Source of the DNA: Acidobacteriota bacterium | GTDB lineage: Bacteria > Acidobacteriota > Vicinamibacteria > Vicinamibacterales > CAVVIG01 | NCBI GenBank assembly: GCA_023265155.1 | Contig: JAHFUL010000005.1 | Location: 1 to 35,726, forward strand | Reading direction: 5' to 3' | DNA: 35,726 nt | In this document: positions 24,445 to 33,519 of the stretch, piece after piece | How the letters are laid out: each line of letters starts with the position of its first letter | Position numbering within the stretch: the first letter of the stretch is position 1 | Notes under the pieces: model-generated | The model's database searches: none | What the model saw: only the letters and a program-made list of their open reading frames with translations | Told to the model about the DNA's origin: nothing | Position numbers and translations under genes: made by a program

Positions 24445-25098
24445 ATGTCCCGAGTGTTCCTTCTGTCACCCGCCAACTGCAGCGGGCGGCGTGCGACGCA
24501 GATCCTGTCGCCGTGCGCCACCTTCGACCTCGCGGAGCGGCTGCGTTCATCTGAGGGCGCCGCGCTCGGTGATGTCTTCGCGTTCGTCAGCGGTCTGTAC
24601 TTTCGCGGGAAGCTGACGTACGCGCGCCGGTTCGCGTCACCGCCCGATCCGGACTATCCCGGTGTCCACATCATCACGCCCAACAGCGGGCTGCGGACGC
24701 CCGACACGCCGATCACGCAAACGGCGCTGCGGGCGTTCGCGGGCGCCGATGTGCATCCCGATAACGCGGCTTACCGCAAGCCGCTCGAGCAGAGCGCGCG
24801 CCTGCTGGAGCGCGACGTCGGCACTGATTGCGAGGTCGTCCTCCTCGGCAGCATCGCGTCCCCGAAGTACGTCGGCATCCTGCTCGAGATCTTTGGCGGG
24901 CGGTTAGGTTTTCCCGTGGCGTTCGTGGGCCGGGGTGACATGAGCCGAGGGGGCCTGTTGCTGCGCACGGCCGCGGATGGAACCGAGCTGGAGTACGCGC
25001 CCATCGCGGGCGCGGTCGTCCATGGCCGACGCCCACCAAAGCTGCCGCCTCTCGCCCGATCGACGGCGACGCTCCGAGCAGCTCGCCGATCTCCTTGA
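24445..25098 (+). CDS. Conserved protein of unknown function
   Basis: 217 aa from ATG 24445; a TTG at 24418 is in frame but unsupported. Recognisable patterns are SRVFLLSPANCSGRRATQIL at the start, FAFVSGLYFRGKLTYARRFA, VHIITPNSGLRTPDTPIT, DCEVVLLGSIASPKYVGIL and FPVAFVGRGDMSRGGLLLR. The last part is probably truncated or divergent, with a low-complexity Arg-rich tail. I recall similar proteins only as uncharacterised. There is no signal peptide, so it is cytoplasmic. It lies 51 bp before queA on the same strand, so a link to tRNA modification is possible but unproven. Confidence 0.75.
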   Translation: MSRVFLLSPANCSGRRATQILSPCATFDLAERLRSSEGAALGDVFAFVSGLYFRGKLTYARRFASPPDPDYPGVHIITPNSGLRTPDTPITQTALRAFAGADVHPDNAAYRKPLEQSARLLERDVGTDCEVVLLGSIASPKYVGILLEIFGGRLGFPVAFVGRGDMSRGGLLLRTAADGTELEYAPIAGAVVHGRRPPKLPPLARSTATLRAARRSP

Positions 25099-25149
25099 AG
25101 TCTTCGATCCGATCGCAGACGGCCTTGATCGCCATTAACATTCCATCCC

Positions 25150-26277
25150 GTGGACGTCGCCGACTTCCATTTCGAGCTTCCGACTGAACTGATCGCGCAG
25201 GAAGCGGCCGGGGAGCGCGCCGCGTCGCGTCTACTGCATCTCGAGCGCGAGGGCGGGCGTGTCAACCACACGCACGTGTCCGACCTGGGGGCACATCTGC
25301 GGCGCGGCGACGTCCTGGTCGTCAATGACTCGCGGGTATTCCCGGCTCGGCTGCTCGGCCGGCGTGTGCCGAGCGGCGGCGCCGTTGAGTGCCTGCTGAT
25401 CGGGCGGCTCGGGGATCAGTCGGGGTCAGACGGGGGTCTGACCCCAATTCGACCGTTGGGGTCAGACCCCCGTCTGACCCCGCTGTGGACGTTGTGGAAC
25501 GCGCTCATGCATCCCGGCCAGAAGCTGAAGGTCGGCTCTCGCGTCATCTTCGAAGGCGCCGCCACCGCTCTTCACGGCGAGGTGCTCGCGCGCGGATCGT
25601 TCGGCCGGCGTGTGATTTCTCTCTGGACCGATGCCGGCTCAACGCCCCTCGACGTCGACGCTGCCGTGGATGCGATCGGGCATGTGCCGCTGCCGCCCTA
25701 CATCAGGCGCGGCGATCGCCCGGAGGATCGCGAGCGCTATCAAACGGTCTTTGCCACGCGTCGCGGGTCGGTGGCGGCTCCGACCGCGGGACTGCACTTC
25801 AGCGAGGCGCTGCTGGCGCATCTCGGCGATCGCGGCGTCGAAATCGCGGCGATCACGCTTCACGTGGGATACGGGACGTTCCAGCCCGTCCGCGTCGAGC
25901 GGGTGGAGGACCACGTCCTTGAACCTGAGCGCTACGAGATCAGCGAGATGGCGGCCGGCGCGATCAATCGAGCGCTCGACGAGCATCGCCGCGTGATCAC
26001 CGTCGGGACGACCACGACGCGGACGCTCGAGGCCGTGGCGAAGGCACACGAGGGCCGAGTGGTGGCGGGAGCCGGCCAAACCGATCTCTTCATCTACCCG
26101 GGATTTTCATTTCGCGTGGTTCAGGGGCTGATCACCAATTTCCACTTGCCGCGCTCCTCGCTGCTGATGCTGGTGTCCGCGTTCGGTGGACGCGATCGTG
26201 TGCTGAAGGCGTACGCGGAGGCGATTGACGAGCAGTATCGGTTCTATAGTTACGGCGATGCCATGCTGATATTGTGA
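25150..26277 (+). CDS. queA: S-adenosylmethionine:tRNA ribosyltransferase-isomerase QueA, with repeat insertion
   Basis: 375 aa against about 356 in E. coli. It converts preQ1-tRNA to epoxyqueuosine-tRNA in queuosine synthesis. Family blocks are DFHFELPTELIAQEA, GDVLVVNDSRVFPARLLG, AAPTAGLHFSEALLAHL, TLHVGYGTFQPVRVE, TTTTRTLEAVA and TDLFIYPGFSFRVVQGLITN. Residues about 91-111 (SGSDGGLTPIRPLGSDPRLT) are encoded by a 60-bp nested palindrome inserted in frame, which accounts for the extra length. The start is GTG 25150 without a clear ribosome-binding site. All conserved blocks lie outside the insertion, so activity may be kept. Confidence 0.95.
   Translation: MDVADFHFELPTELIAQEAAGERAASRLLHLEREGGRVNHTHVSDLGAHLRRGDVLVVNDSRVFPARLLGRRVPSGGAVECLLIGRLGDQSGSDGGLTPIRPLGSDPRLTPLWTLWNALMHPGQKLKVGSRVIFEGAATALHGEVLARGSFGRRVISLWTDAGSTPLDVDAAVDAIGHVPLPPYIRRGDRPEDRERYQTVFATRRGSVAAPTAGLHFSEALLAHLGDRGVEIAAITLHVGYGTFQPVRVERVEDHVLEPERYEISEMAAGAINRALDEHRRVITVGTTTTRTLEAVAKAHEGRVVAGAGQTDLFIYPGFSFRVVQGLITNFHLPRSSLLMLVSAFGGRDRVLKAYAEAIDEQYRFYSYGDAMLIL
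25422..25481. repeat. 60-bp nested palindrome inside queA
   Basis: Two 24-bp arms (25422-25445 and 25458-25481) are exact reverse complements around a 12-nt centre. Each arm is itself a hairpin, GGGGTCAGAC/GTCTGACCCC, with a 4-nt loop of G or C. The total length is 60 bp, divisible by three, so the queA frame is preserved. The GGGGTCAGAC word differs from the GTAG-headed REPs and is probably another family. Confidence 0.9.
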
Positions 26278-26354
26278 GGCGGGCCTGATAAGGCCCGCCC
26301 CGCATGCGGGCTCTGACCTTGTCAGGTGTAGGGCCGGACCTTATCAGATCCGGC
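26278..26354. repeat. Pair of palindromes after queA
   Basis: The first palindrome, GGCGGGCC-TGATAA-GGCCCGCC (26278-26299), starts right after the queA stop. The second has GTAG (26328-26331) and arms GCCGGA/TCCGGC around CCTTATCAGA (to 26354), ending 10 bp before the next ATG. It follows the GTAG REP design with a CTTATCAG tip. The first hairpin may also end the queA transcript. Confidence 0.75.
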
Positions 26355-26364
26355 AGACCTCAAT

Positions 26365-27318
26365 ATGCCCTTCCCCTACGAAGAATTCGATCTCTCCGGC
26401 ATCCGGACGTATCCCCTCCGGTCGCGGCCGAACAAGGCCCAGGCGGAGGATTTCGCGCGTCCCTGCGCGCCTGGTTCGACGATCCGCGAGTTTCTCGACT
26501 CGCTTCCCGCGATTCTCGCCGCGGCCGACTTCAAGGCGATCGCGCGCGCCGTTGCGGAGGCCAGACAGGCGAGCGGGGTGGTATGGGGCATTGGCGCGCA
26601 CGTCATCAAGACGGGGCTCGGCCCGGTGCTGATCGATTTGATGGAGCGAGGGTTCGTTTCGGCGATTGCCACCAACGGCGCCGCCGTCATTCACGATTTC
26701 GAGGTGGCGCTCGTGGGCGCGACCTCAGAGGATGTGGACCAGACGCTTGGTCCCGGCACGTTCGGCATGGCCGAGGAGACAGGGCGACTGCTGAACCAGG
26801 CGATCACCGACGGCGTGGAGGGCGGCCTGGGGATCGGACAGGCCGTCGGACGGTTTCTTGCGGACCGCCAGCCGCAGTTTGCCCCGAGCAGCGTGCTTGC
26901 CGCGGCTGCGCGGCTCGGCGTGCCGGTCACCGCGCACATCGCGATCGGCACCGACATCATTCACATGCATCCGGCGGCGTCCGGCCGGGCGATCGGCGAG
27001 GGCAGTCTCCGCGACTTCCGCTATTTCGCCGCGAACGTGGCGCGCCTCGAGAACGGCGTCTACATCAACTGCGGATCAGCGGTGATTCTGCCGGAGGTCT
27101 TCCTGAAGGCGGTGGCGCTGGCGCGCAACCGCGGGTTCGCGCTGGCGGGCCTGACGACGGTCGATCTGGATTTCATCCGCGCGTACCGGCCCCAGACCAA
27201 CGTCGTGAGACGCCCGACGGCGCGGACGGGGCGCGGCTACTCGCTCATCGGCCACCACGAGATCATGATTCCGCTTCTGGCCGCGGCGATCGTCGATGCC
27301 GGATCACGGTTGGCGTGA
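26365..27318 (+). CDS. Conserved protein, possibly deoxyhypusine synthase-like
   Basis: 317 aa, well conserved in style but not firmly identified. Notable blocks are VVWGIGAHVIKTGLGPVLID, AIATNGAAVIHDFEVALVG, TSEDVDQTLGPGTFGMAEET, VTAHIAIGTDIIHMHPAA, NGVYINCGSAVILPEVFLKA, and GYSLIGHHEIMIPLLAAAI. The glycine-rich start and the GTDIIHMHP and GHHEIMIP histidine/acid motifs suggest a nucleotide-dependent enzyme. I have a weak recollection of deoxyhypusine synthase-type annotation for relatives, but the classic GGVEEDLIK motif is absent. There is no signal peptide. It lies between queA and the tRNA-tilS pair. Confidence 0.75.
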   Translation: MPFPYEEFDLSGIRTYPLRSRPNKAQAEDFARPCAPGSTIREFLDSLPAILAAADFKAIARAVAEARQASGVVWGIGAHVIKTGLGPVLIDLMERGFVSAIATNGAAVIHDFEVALVGATSEDVDQTLGPGTFGMAEETGRLLNQAITDGVEGGLGIGQAVGRFLADRQPQFAPSSVLAAAARLGVPVTAHIAIGTDIIHMHPAASGRAIGEGSLRDFRYFAANVARLENGVYINCGSAVILPEVFLKAVALARNRGFALAGLTTVDLDFIRAYRPQTNVVRRPTARTGRGYSLIGHHEIMIPLLAAAIVDAGSRLA

Positions 27319-27358
27319 ACGGACGCGGCCGATCGCCGTGTTAACATCACCAGTTCCG

Positions 27359-27435
27359 GCCGGAGTAGCTCAGTTGGTGAGAGCACGCGTCTCATAAGCG
27401 CGGGGTCGACGGTTCGAATCCGTCCTCCGGCACCA
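27359..27435 (+). tRNA. tRNA with CAU anticodon, probably tRNA-Met (tRNA-Ile2 not excluded)
   Basis: A full cloverleaf is present: acceptor GCCGGAG/CTCCGGC, D-arm GCTC/GAGC, anticodon arm CGCGT-CTCATAA-GCGCG with anticodon CAT, T-arm GACGGTTCGAATCCGTC, and encoded ACCA at 27432-27435. The G1-C72 pair and short variable loop fit an elongator. A CAU tRNA can be elongator Met, initiator, or the lysidine-modified Ile2 that TilS acts on. The initiator is unlikely because C1 and the three G-C pairs of the anticodon stem are missing. It is immediately followed by tilS. Confidence 0.93.
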
Positions 27436-27437
27436 TT

Positions 27438-27544
27438 TTGGGCGGGCAGGGCAGGCGGGCCTGGCAGGGCAGGCAAGAGGCACGCCGCTTCTGTTTCGCG
27501 CTCGCCTGCCGGCCTTGCCCGCCTCGCCAGCCTTGCCTGCCCAA
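27438..27544. repeat. GC-rich imperfect inverted repeat before tilS
   Basis: Outer arms TTGGGCGGGC (27438) and GCCTGCCCAA (ending 27544), with many internal GGCAGG/CCTGCC words, give a strong imperfect hairpin of about 107 bp. It fills the gap between the tRNA and the tilS start. The frame through it is open but has no sensible start. Confidence 0.7.
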
Positions 27545-27551
27545 TGTGACC

Positions 27552-29140
27552 ATGGAAGTCCTCGATCGCGTTCGACGCACGATTCACCGCTACGGCCTCG
27601 CCGAGCCCGGCACGCGCATCGTGGTGGCGGTGTCGGGTGGCTCGGATTCTGTTGCGCTCGCGCATCTTCTTCAGCGGCTCGACGCAGCCGGCGAGTTGCG
27701 CGTGGCGGGTGTCGCGCACTTCAACCATCAACTGCGGCCGGCGGCCGAACGCGATGAGCGCTTCTGCCGGGATGCGGCGGCTTCCCTCCGTTGGCCCTTC
27801 CTGGCCGGGCGCGAGGCGGTCGCCGAGCGGGCCCGCAGAGAACAGCGGTCCCTCGAAGACGCCGCCCGCACCGCGCGCCACGCCTTCTTTGAACGCGCTC
27901 GCGTCCACTTCGACGCCGACGTGGTGGCCCTTGGGCACACGAGGGACGATCAGGCGGAAACGTTTCTTCTGCGCCTCGTGCGAGGCGCCGGCATGCGCGG
28001 CCTTGCGTCGATGCATCCGCGTCGCGGCGCGATCGTCCGGCCGCTCCTCGCCTGCCGGCGCGCCGAGCTGCGCGAATATCTCGACGCCGCCGAGGTCGAC
28101 TACGTGCACGACGACAGCAACGACGATCTCACGATTCCCCGCAATCGCGTCCGCGCCCAACTGCTGCCGTTTCTCGAGCGGTTCAACCCCGCAATTGTGG
28201 ATGTTCTCGCCGGCGAGGCGGAAATCACCCGCGAAGCGTGGCACTGGATGGACTCGGCGGCCGCCGCGCTCTCGTCGCAGGTCTGCCGGCAGGAGTCCGA
28301 CGGGTCCTGGCGGCTCGATGCTGAGGCGCTCCATCGCGCGCCTTTGGCGCTCGCCCGGTTGGTGCTCCATCAGGCCATGACGCTCGCCGCGAGGGGACGG
28401 ACTGTTTCCTTCGCCCATGTCGAGCGCGCACTCGAGCTGACTCGGGCGGGCGGCGGCCCGCCCGGGGGTCCGATTGACGGGCCGGGACAACGGCTGGAAC
28501 GCGATGGCGCCGATATCGTCCTAAGGAGTAGGCCGGCCGAGCTGGTGGGCCGCTGGATGCCGAACCCTGTGAACCCTGTGAACCCTGTGAACCCGGTGAA
28601 CCCGGTGAACCCTCTGAACCCGGTGAACCCGGTGAACCCGGTGAACCCTCTGAACCCGGTGAACCCGGCGAACCCCGTGAACCCAGCGAACCCCGTGAAC
28701 CCAGCGAACCCCGTGAACCCCGTGAACCTTTTCAGATATCCATTGTCTATTCCTGGAGAGGTCGCGCTTGCTGAAGCCGGTTGCCTCGTCTCTGCGGAAG
28801 AGGCCGGTTCGGTCCAGGCAGCCGCCGCGGGCGATGCAATTCTGGGAAGCGGCGCTGTTGCGGTGATTCGGCGGGACCGGTGCACGGGAACCCTTTCAGT
28901 GCGTAACAGGCGCCCTGGGGATCGGTTTCGGCCACTTGGGCTCGACGGGCTCAAGAAGCTGCAGGACTTCTTCGTGGACCGGAAAGTGGCTCGGCGGCAG
29001 CGTGACGCGGTGCCGCTCGTGGTGGACGAACGGGACCGAATCGTTTGGGTGGCCGGGTACACCATCGACGAGGAGTTTCGGGTAACGAGCCCCGCGGAAG
29101 CCGTGATAATCTTGAGACTTAAGGTGCTGGGAGGCCCCGC

Positions 29141-29144
<4 letters not shown>
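27552..29144 (+). CDS. tilS: tRNA(Ile)-lysidine synthase TilS, with minisatellite insertion
   Basis: 530 aa from ATG 27552. It makes lysidine at C34 of tRNA-Ile2 so that it reads AUA. The PP-loop SGGSDS is at residues 28-33, with [42 protein letters not shown] and [15 protein letters not shown] all present. The C-terminal domain [25 protein letters not shown] is intact. Residues about 338-392 are (NPV/L/A)n, encoded by 18 tandem 9-bp units, between the catalytic part and the C-terminal domain. The GTG of ftsH overlaps its stop. No ribosome-binding site is seen upstream of ATG. Confidence 0.93.
28563..28724 (+). repeat. 18 x 9-bp minisatellite within tilS
   Basis: Tandem units AACCCTGTG, AACCCGGTG, AACCCTCTG, AACCCCGTG and AACCCAGCG give Asn-Pro-Val/Leu/Ala repeats and keep the frame. 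Variant units cluster (the alternating GTG/GCG block is at the 3' end), suggesting stepwise expansion. Confidence 0.93.
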
Positions 29145-31060
<1,916 letters not shown>

Positions 31061-31070
31061 GGGACGAAGC

Positions 31071-31149
31071 AATTTACAAGTGGGAATTGGGCAATGAGGC
31101 ATTCATTGTCCGCGACGAATTCATGATTCCCAATTGTGAAGTGTAAATT
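31071..31149. repeat. AT-rich imperfect inverted repeat between ftsH and folP
   Basis: Arms 31071-31091 (AATTTACAAGTGGGAATTGGG) in broken form and 31129-31149 are about three-quarters complementary. The composition is strikingly AT-rich for this genome. The right arm contains the folP GTG (31136) and its first codons. Confidence 0.65.
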
Positions 31150-32029
31150 CCCAGAGCGCCGTTCGTATTCCATCCCGCTCGCATCAGGGCGCGCCTTGTC
31201 TCTCGGCGAGCGTCCGCTCGTCATGGGAATTCTCAACATCACGCCCGATTCCTTCGCCCAAGCGTCGGCGCTCGTCGAGCCGGCAGCGGCCGTCGAGCGG
31301 GCGCTGCAGATCGAAGCGCAGGGCGCCGATCTCATCGACATTGGCGGGGAATCCACCCGGCCAGGCGCGGTGCCTGTACCGATCGCCGAAGAACTGGCGA
31401 GGGTTCTGCCCGTTCTGCGGGCGCTCGCGGGCCGCCTCCGCATTCCCATTTCAGTTGACACTTACAAGGCCGAGGTCGCCCGCGCCGCTCTGGGAGAGGG
31501 AGCCGTGCTGGTGAACGACGTCAGCGGGCTCCGGTACGAACCCGCTCTCGCGCGCGTCGTGGCCCACGCGGGGGCCGCGCTCATCCTCATGCACATGAGA
31601 GGACGCTCGACCAGCATGTACGCGGACGCGGACTACCGGGACGTGATCGCCGAGGTGACCCTGGAGCTCCGCGAAAGCCTGTCGACCGCGCAACTGGCCG
31701 GCGTGCCCCTCGACCGGCTGATAGTGGACCCAGGGATAGGGTTTGCCAAACACGCGGCCCACAGCTATGGTGTTCTGGCTCGTCTTGCCGAGGTATCCGA
31801 GGCGCTGGACCGGCCGCTGCTCTCGGGTCCCTCGCGCAAATCGTTCATGCGGGCGGCCCTGCAGGACCGGCCGGCGCTCGAGCGCGACTGGGGCACCGCG
31901 GCGGCCGTGACCGCGTCGGTCCTGGGAGGCGCTCACATCGTGCGCGTGCACGCGGTGTCGGAGATGGTCCAGGTGGTTCGTGTCGCCGAGGAAATCAGGC
32001 GCCACTCAGCCTCGGAAGCTGTCCGCTGA
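31136..32029 (+). CDS. folP: Dihydropteroate synthase FolP
   Basis: 297 aa. It condenses 4-aminobenzoate with the pterin pyrophosphate in folate synthesis, and is the target of sulfonamides. Family motifs are VMGILNITPDSF, DIGGESTRPGA, SVDTYKAEVARAAL, VNDVSGL, LMHMRG, VDPGIGFAK and GPSRKSF. The chosen start GTG 31136 adds about 29 residues before VMGILN, a length usual for this family. A TTG at codon 22 is the alternative. The GTG start and first codons lie in the right arm of the AT-rich inverted repeat, so the true start could be later. Confidence 0.93.
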   Translation: MKCKFPERRSYSIPLASGRALSLGERPLVMGILNITPDSFAQASALVEPAAAVERALQIEAQGADLIDIGGESTRPGAVPVPIAEELARVLPVLRALAGRLRIPISVDTYKAEVARAALGEGAVLVNDVSGLRYEPALARVVAHAGAALILMHMRGRSTSMYADADYRDVIAEVTLELRESLSTAQLAGVPLDRLIVDPGIGFAKHAAHSYGVLARLAEVSEALDRPLLSGPSRKSFMRAALQDRPALERDWGTAAAVTASVLGGAHIVRVHAVSEMVQVVRVAEEIRRHSASEAVR

Positions 32030-32053
32030 CAGCCAGGTGGAACGGATCCCTCA

Positions 32054-32863
32054 ATGAGCTGGCTCACAGTCATTCCGGCGCGCCCCAACGTCAGCTGGTG
32101 GGATCTCGTGGACATCCTCGTGGTGTCCTTGTTCGTTTATCAGGTCCTCAAGTTCATTCGCGGCACACGCGCGGTGCAGATGGCGCTTGGCGGCGCCGTG
32201 CTCATCGGGCTGTTCTACGGCTCCGAGTGGGCCCATCTCGAGACGGTCAGCTGGCTGGTTCGCAACCTGGCCACGTACCTCGTCTTCGCGCTGATCGTGC
32301 TGTTTCAGTCCGATATCCGGCGCGCGCTGGCGCACATGGGCCGCACGCCCTTCTTCAGGTTCTTTGCGGCCGACAAATCCGCGGAGGAATCGATCGAGGA
32401 GCTGGTGGTCGCCGCGGGCATGCTCTCGAGCCGGCGTGAGGGTGCGATCATGGCGGTCGAACGGCTGATTGGCCTCCGCAACTACATCGAGGGCGGCATT
32501 CCGATCGACGCCGCGCTGACCTACGATTTGCTCGTGAGCATCTTTCAGCCGACATCTCCCCTGCACGACGGCGCCGTCATCATCCGCGAGAACCGGATCG
32601 CGGCCGCCGCCTGCTTTCTTCCGCTCACCACCAACCCGAAGCTCGGCAAGGAGCTCGGGTCGCGGCATCGGGCGGCGATCGGCCTCACGGAGGAGAACGA
32701 TTCATTCGCTATCGTCGTCTCCGAAGAGACCGGCACGATTTCCATCGCCGCCGATGGACAGATCGAACGAGGGCTCGACGCGGACGCGCTGCGGCGACGG
32801 CTGCCGTCGCTGATGCTCCAGCGGCGCCGGGCGGCGCGCAACCGGAAAGTGCAGTACACGTGA
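32054..32863 (+). CDS. cdaA: Diadenylate cyclase CdaA
   Basis: 269 aa. It makes cyclic di-AMP from two ATP. Two to three N-terminal membrane helices (about residues 15-32, 38-55, 70-90) are followed by the DisA_N-type cyclase domain with LHDGAVII (D172-G173-A174) and GSRHRAAIG (R204-H205-R206), both catalytic motifs. The gene order cdaA-ybbR-glmM is the conserved c-di-AMP/peptidoglycan cluster known from Firmicutes and other phyla. The GTG of ybbR overlaps its stop. Confidence 0.96.
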   Translation: MSWLTVIPARPNVSWWDLVDILVVSLFVYQVLKFIRGTRAVQMALGGAVLIGLFYGSEWAHLETVSWLVRNLATYLVFALIVLFQSDIRRALAHMGRTPFFRFFAADKSAEESIEELVVAAGMLSSRREGAIMAVERLIGLRNYIEGGIPIDAALTYDLLVSIFQPTSPLHDGAVIIRENRIAAAACFLPLTTNPKLGKELGSRHRAAIGLTEENDSFAIVVSEETGTISIAADGQIERGLDADALRRRLPSLMLQRRRAARNRKVQYT

Positions 32864-33519
32864 AGACGATCAAGCCGCTGCAGCACCTTGGCTTGAAAGC
32901 CCTGTCGGTCGGCCTTGCCGTGCTGCTCTGGCTCATCGTGGCGGGAGAGGAGACCGTCGAGCGCGGACTGCGCGTCCCGCTGGAGCTGCAGCAGTTCCCC
33001 GCGGGCCTCGAACTGCACGGCGAGTCGCCGGCGTTTGTCGACGTGCGGGTCCGTGGCGCGTCGGGCACGCTCAGCGGGTTGTCGTCGGGAGACCTCTTTG
33101 CCGCGATCGATCTGCACACGGCGCGCCCCGGCGCCCGGCTTTTTCAGTTGACGCCCGAACAGGTGCGGACCCCGTTCGGCGTCCAGGTCGTGCAGGTCAC
33201 GCCTTCGAGCGTCGCGCTCACATTTGAAAACTCGAAAGCGCGCATGGTTCCCGTCCATCCTTTGTGGGAAGGGATTCCCGAGCGCGGCTACTTCGTGGGC
33301 GAGGTCACCGCCGCGCCGAAGATGGTGGAAGTGGCCGGGCCGGAAAGCTCGGTCGATCAGGTGACCGAAGCCGTGACCGAGCCAATCTCCGTTGCGGGCA
33401 TGCGTCAGACAGTCACAGAAACCGTCACGGTGGGTTTTGTTGATCCCGCACTTCGCGTGAAGAGTCCGCATCCCGCAACCGTCAGCGTCCAGGTCCAGAT
33501 CATTCGTGCAAAAGACTGA
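32860..33519 (+). CDS. ybbR: YbbR/CdaR-family protein
   Basis: 219 aa. It has one N-terminal membrane helix (about 10-28, LGLKALSVGLAVLLWLIVAG), then extracytoplasmic YbbR domains with repeated PAFVDVRVRGASGTL-like and VVEVAGPESSVDQV segments. In the characterised cluster YbbR/CdaR modulates the adjacent CdaA. It overlaps cdaA by 4 nt and glmM by 14 nt, so the three are likely translationally linked. Confidence 0.9.
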   Translation: MKTIKPLQHLGLKALSVGLAVLLWLIVAGEETVERGLRVPLELQQFPAGLELHGESPAFVDVRVRGASGTLSGLSSGDLFAAIDLHTARPGARLFQLTPEQVRTPFGVQVVQVTPSSVALTFENSKARMVPVHPLWEGIPERGYFVGEVTAAPKMVEVAGPESSVDQVTEAVTEPISVAGMRQTVTETVTVGFVDPALRVKSPHPATVSVQVQIIRAKD

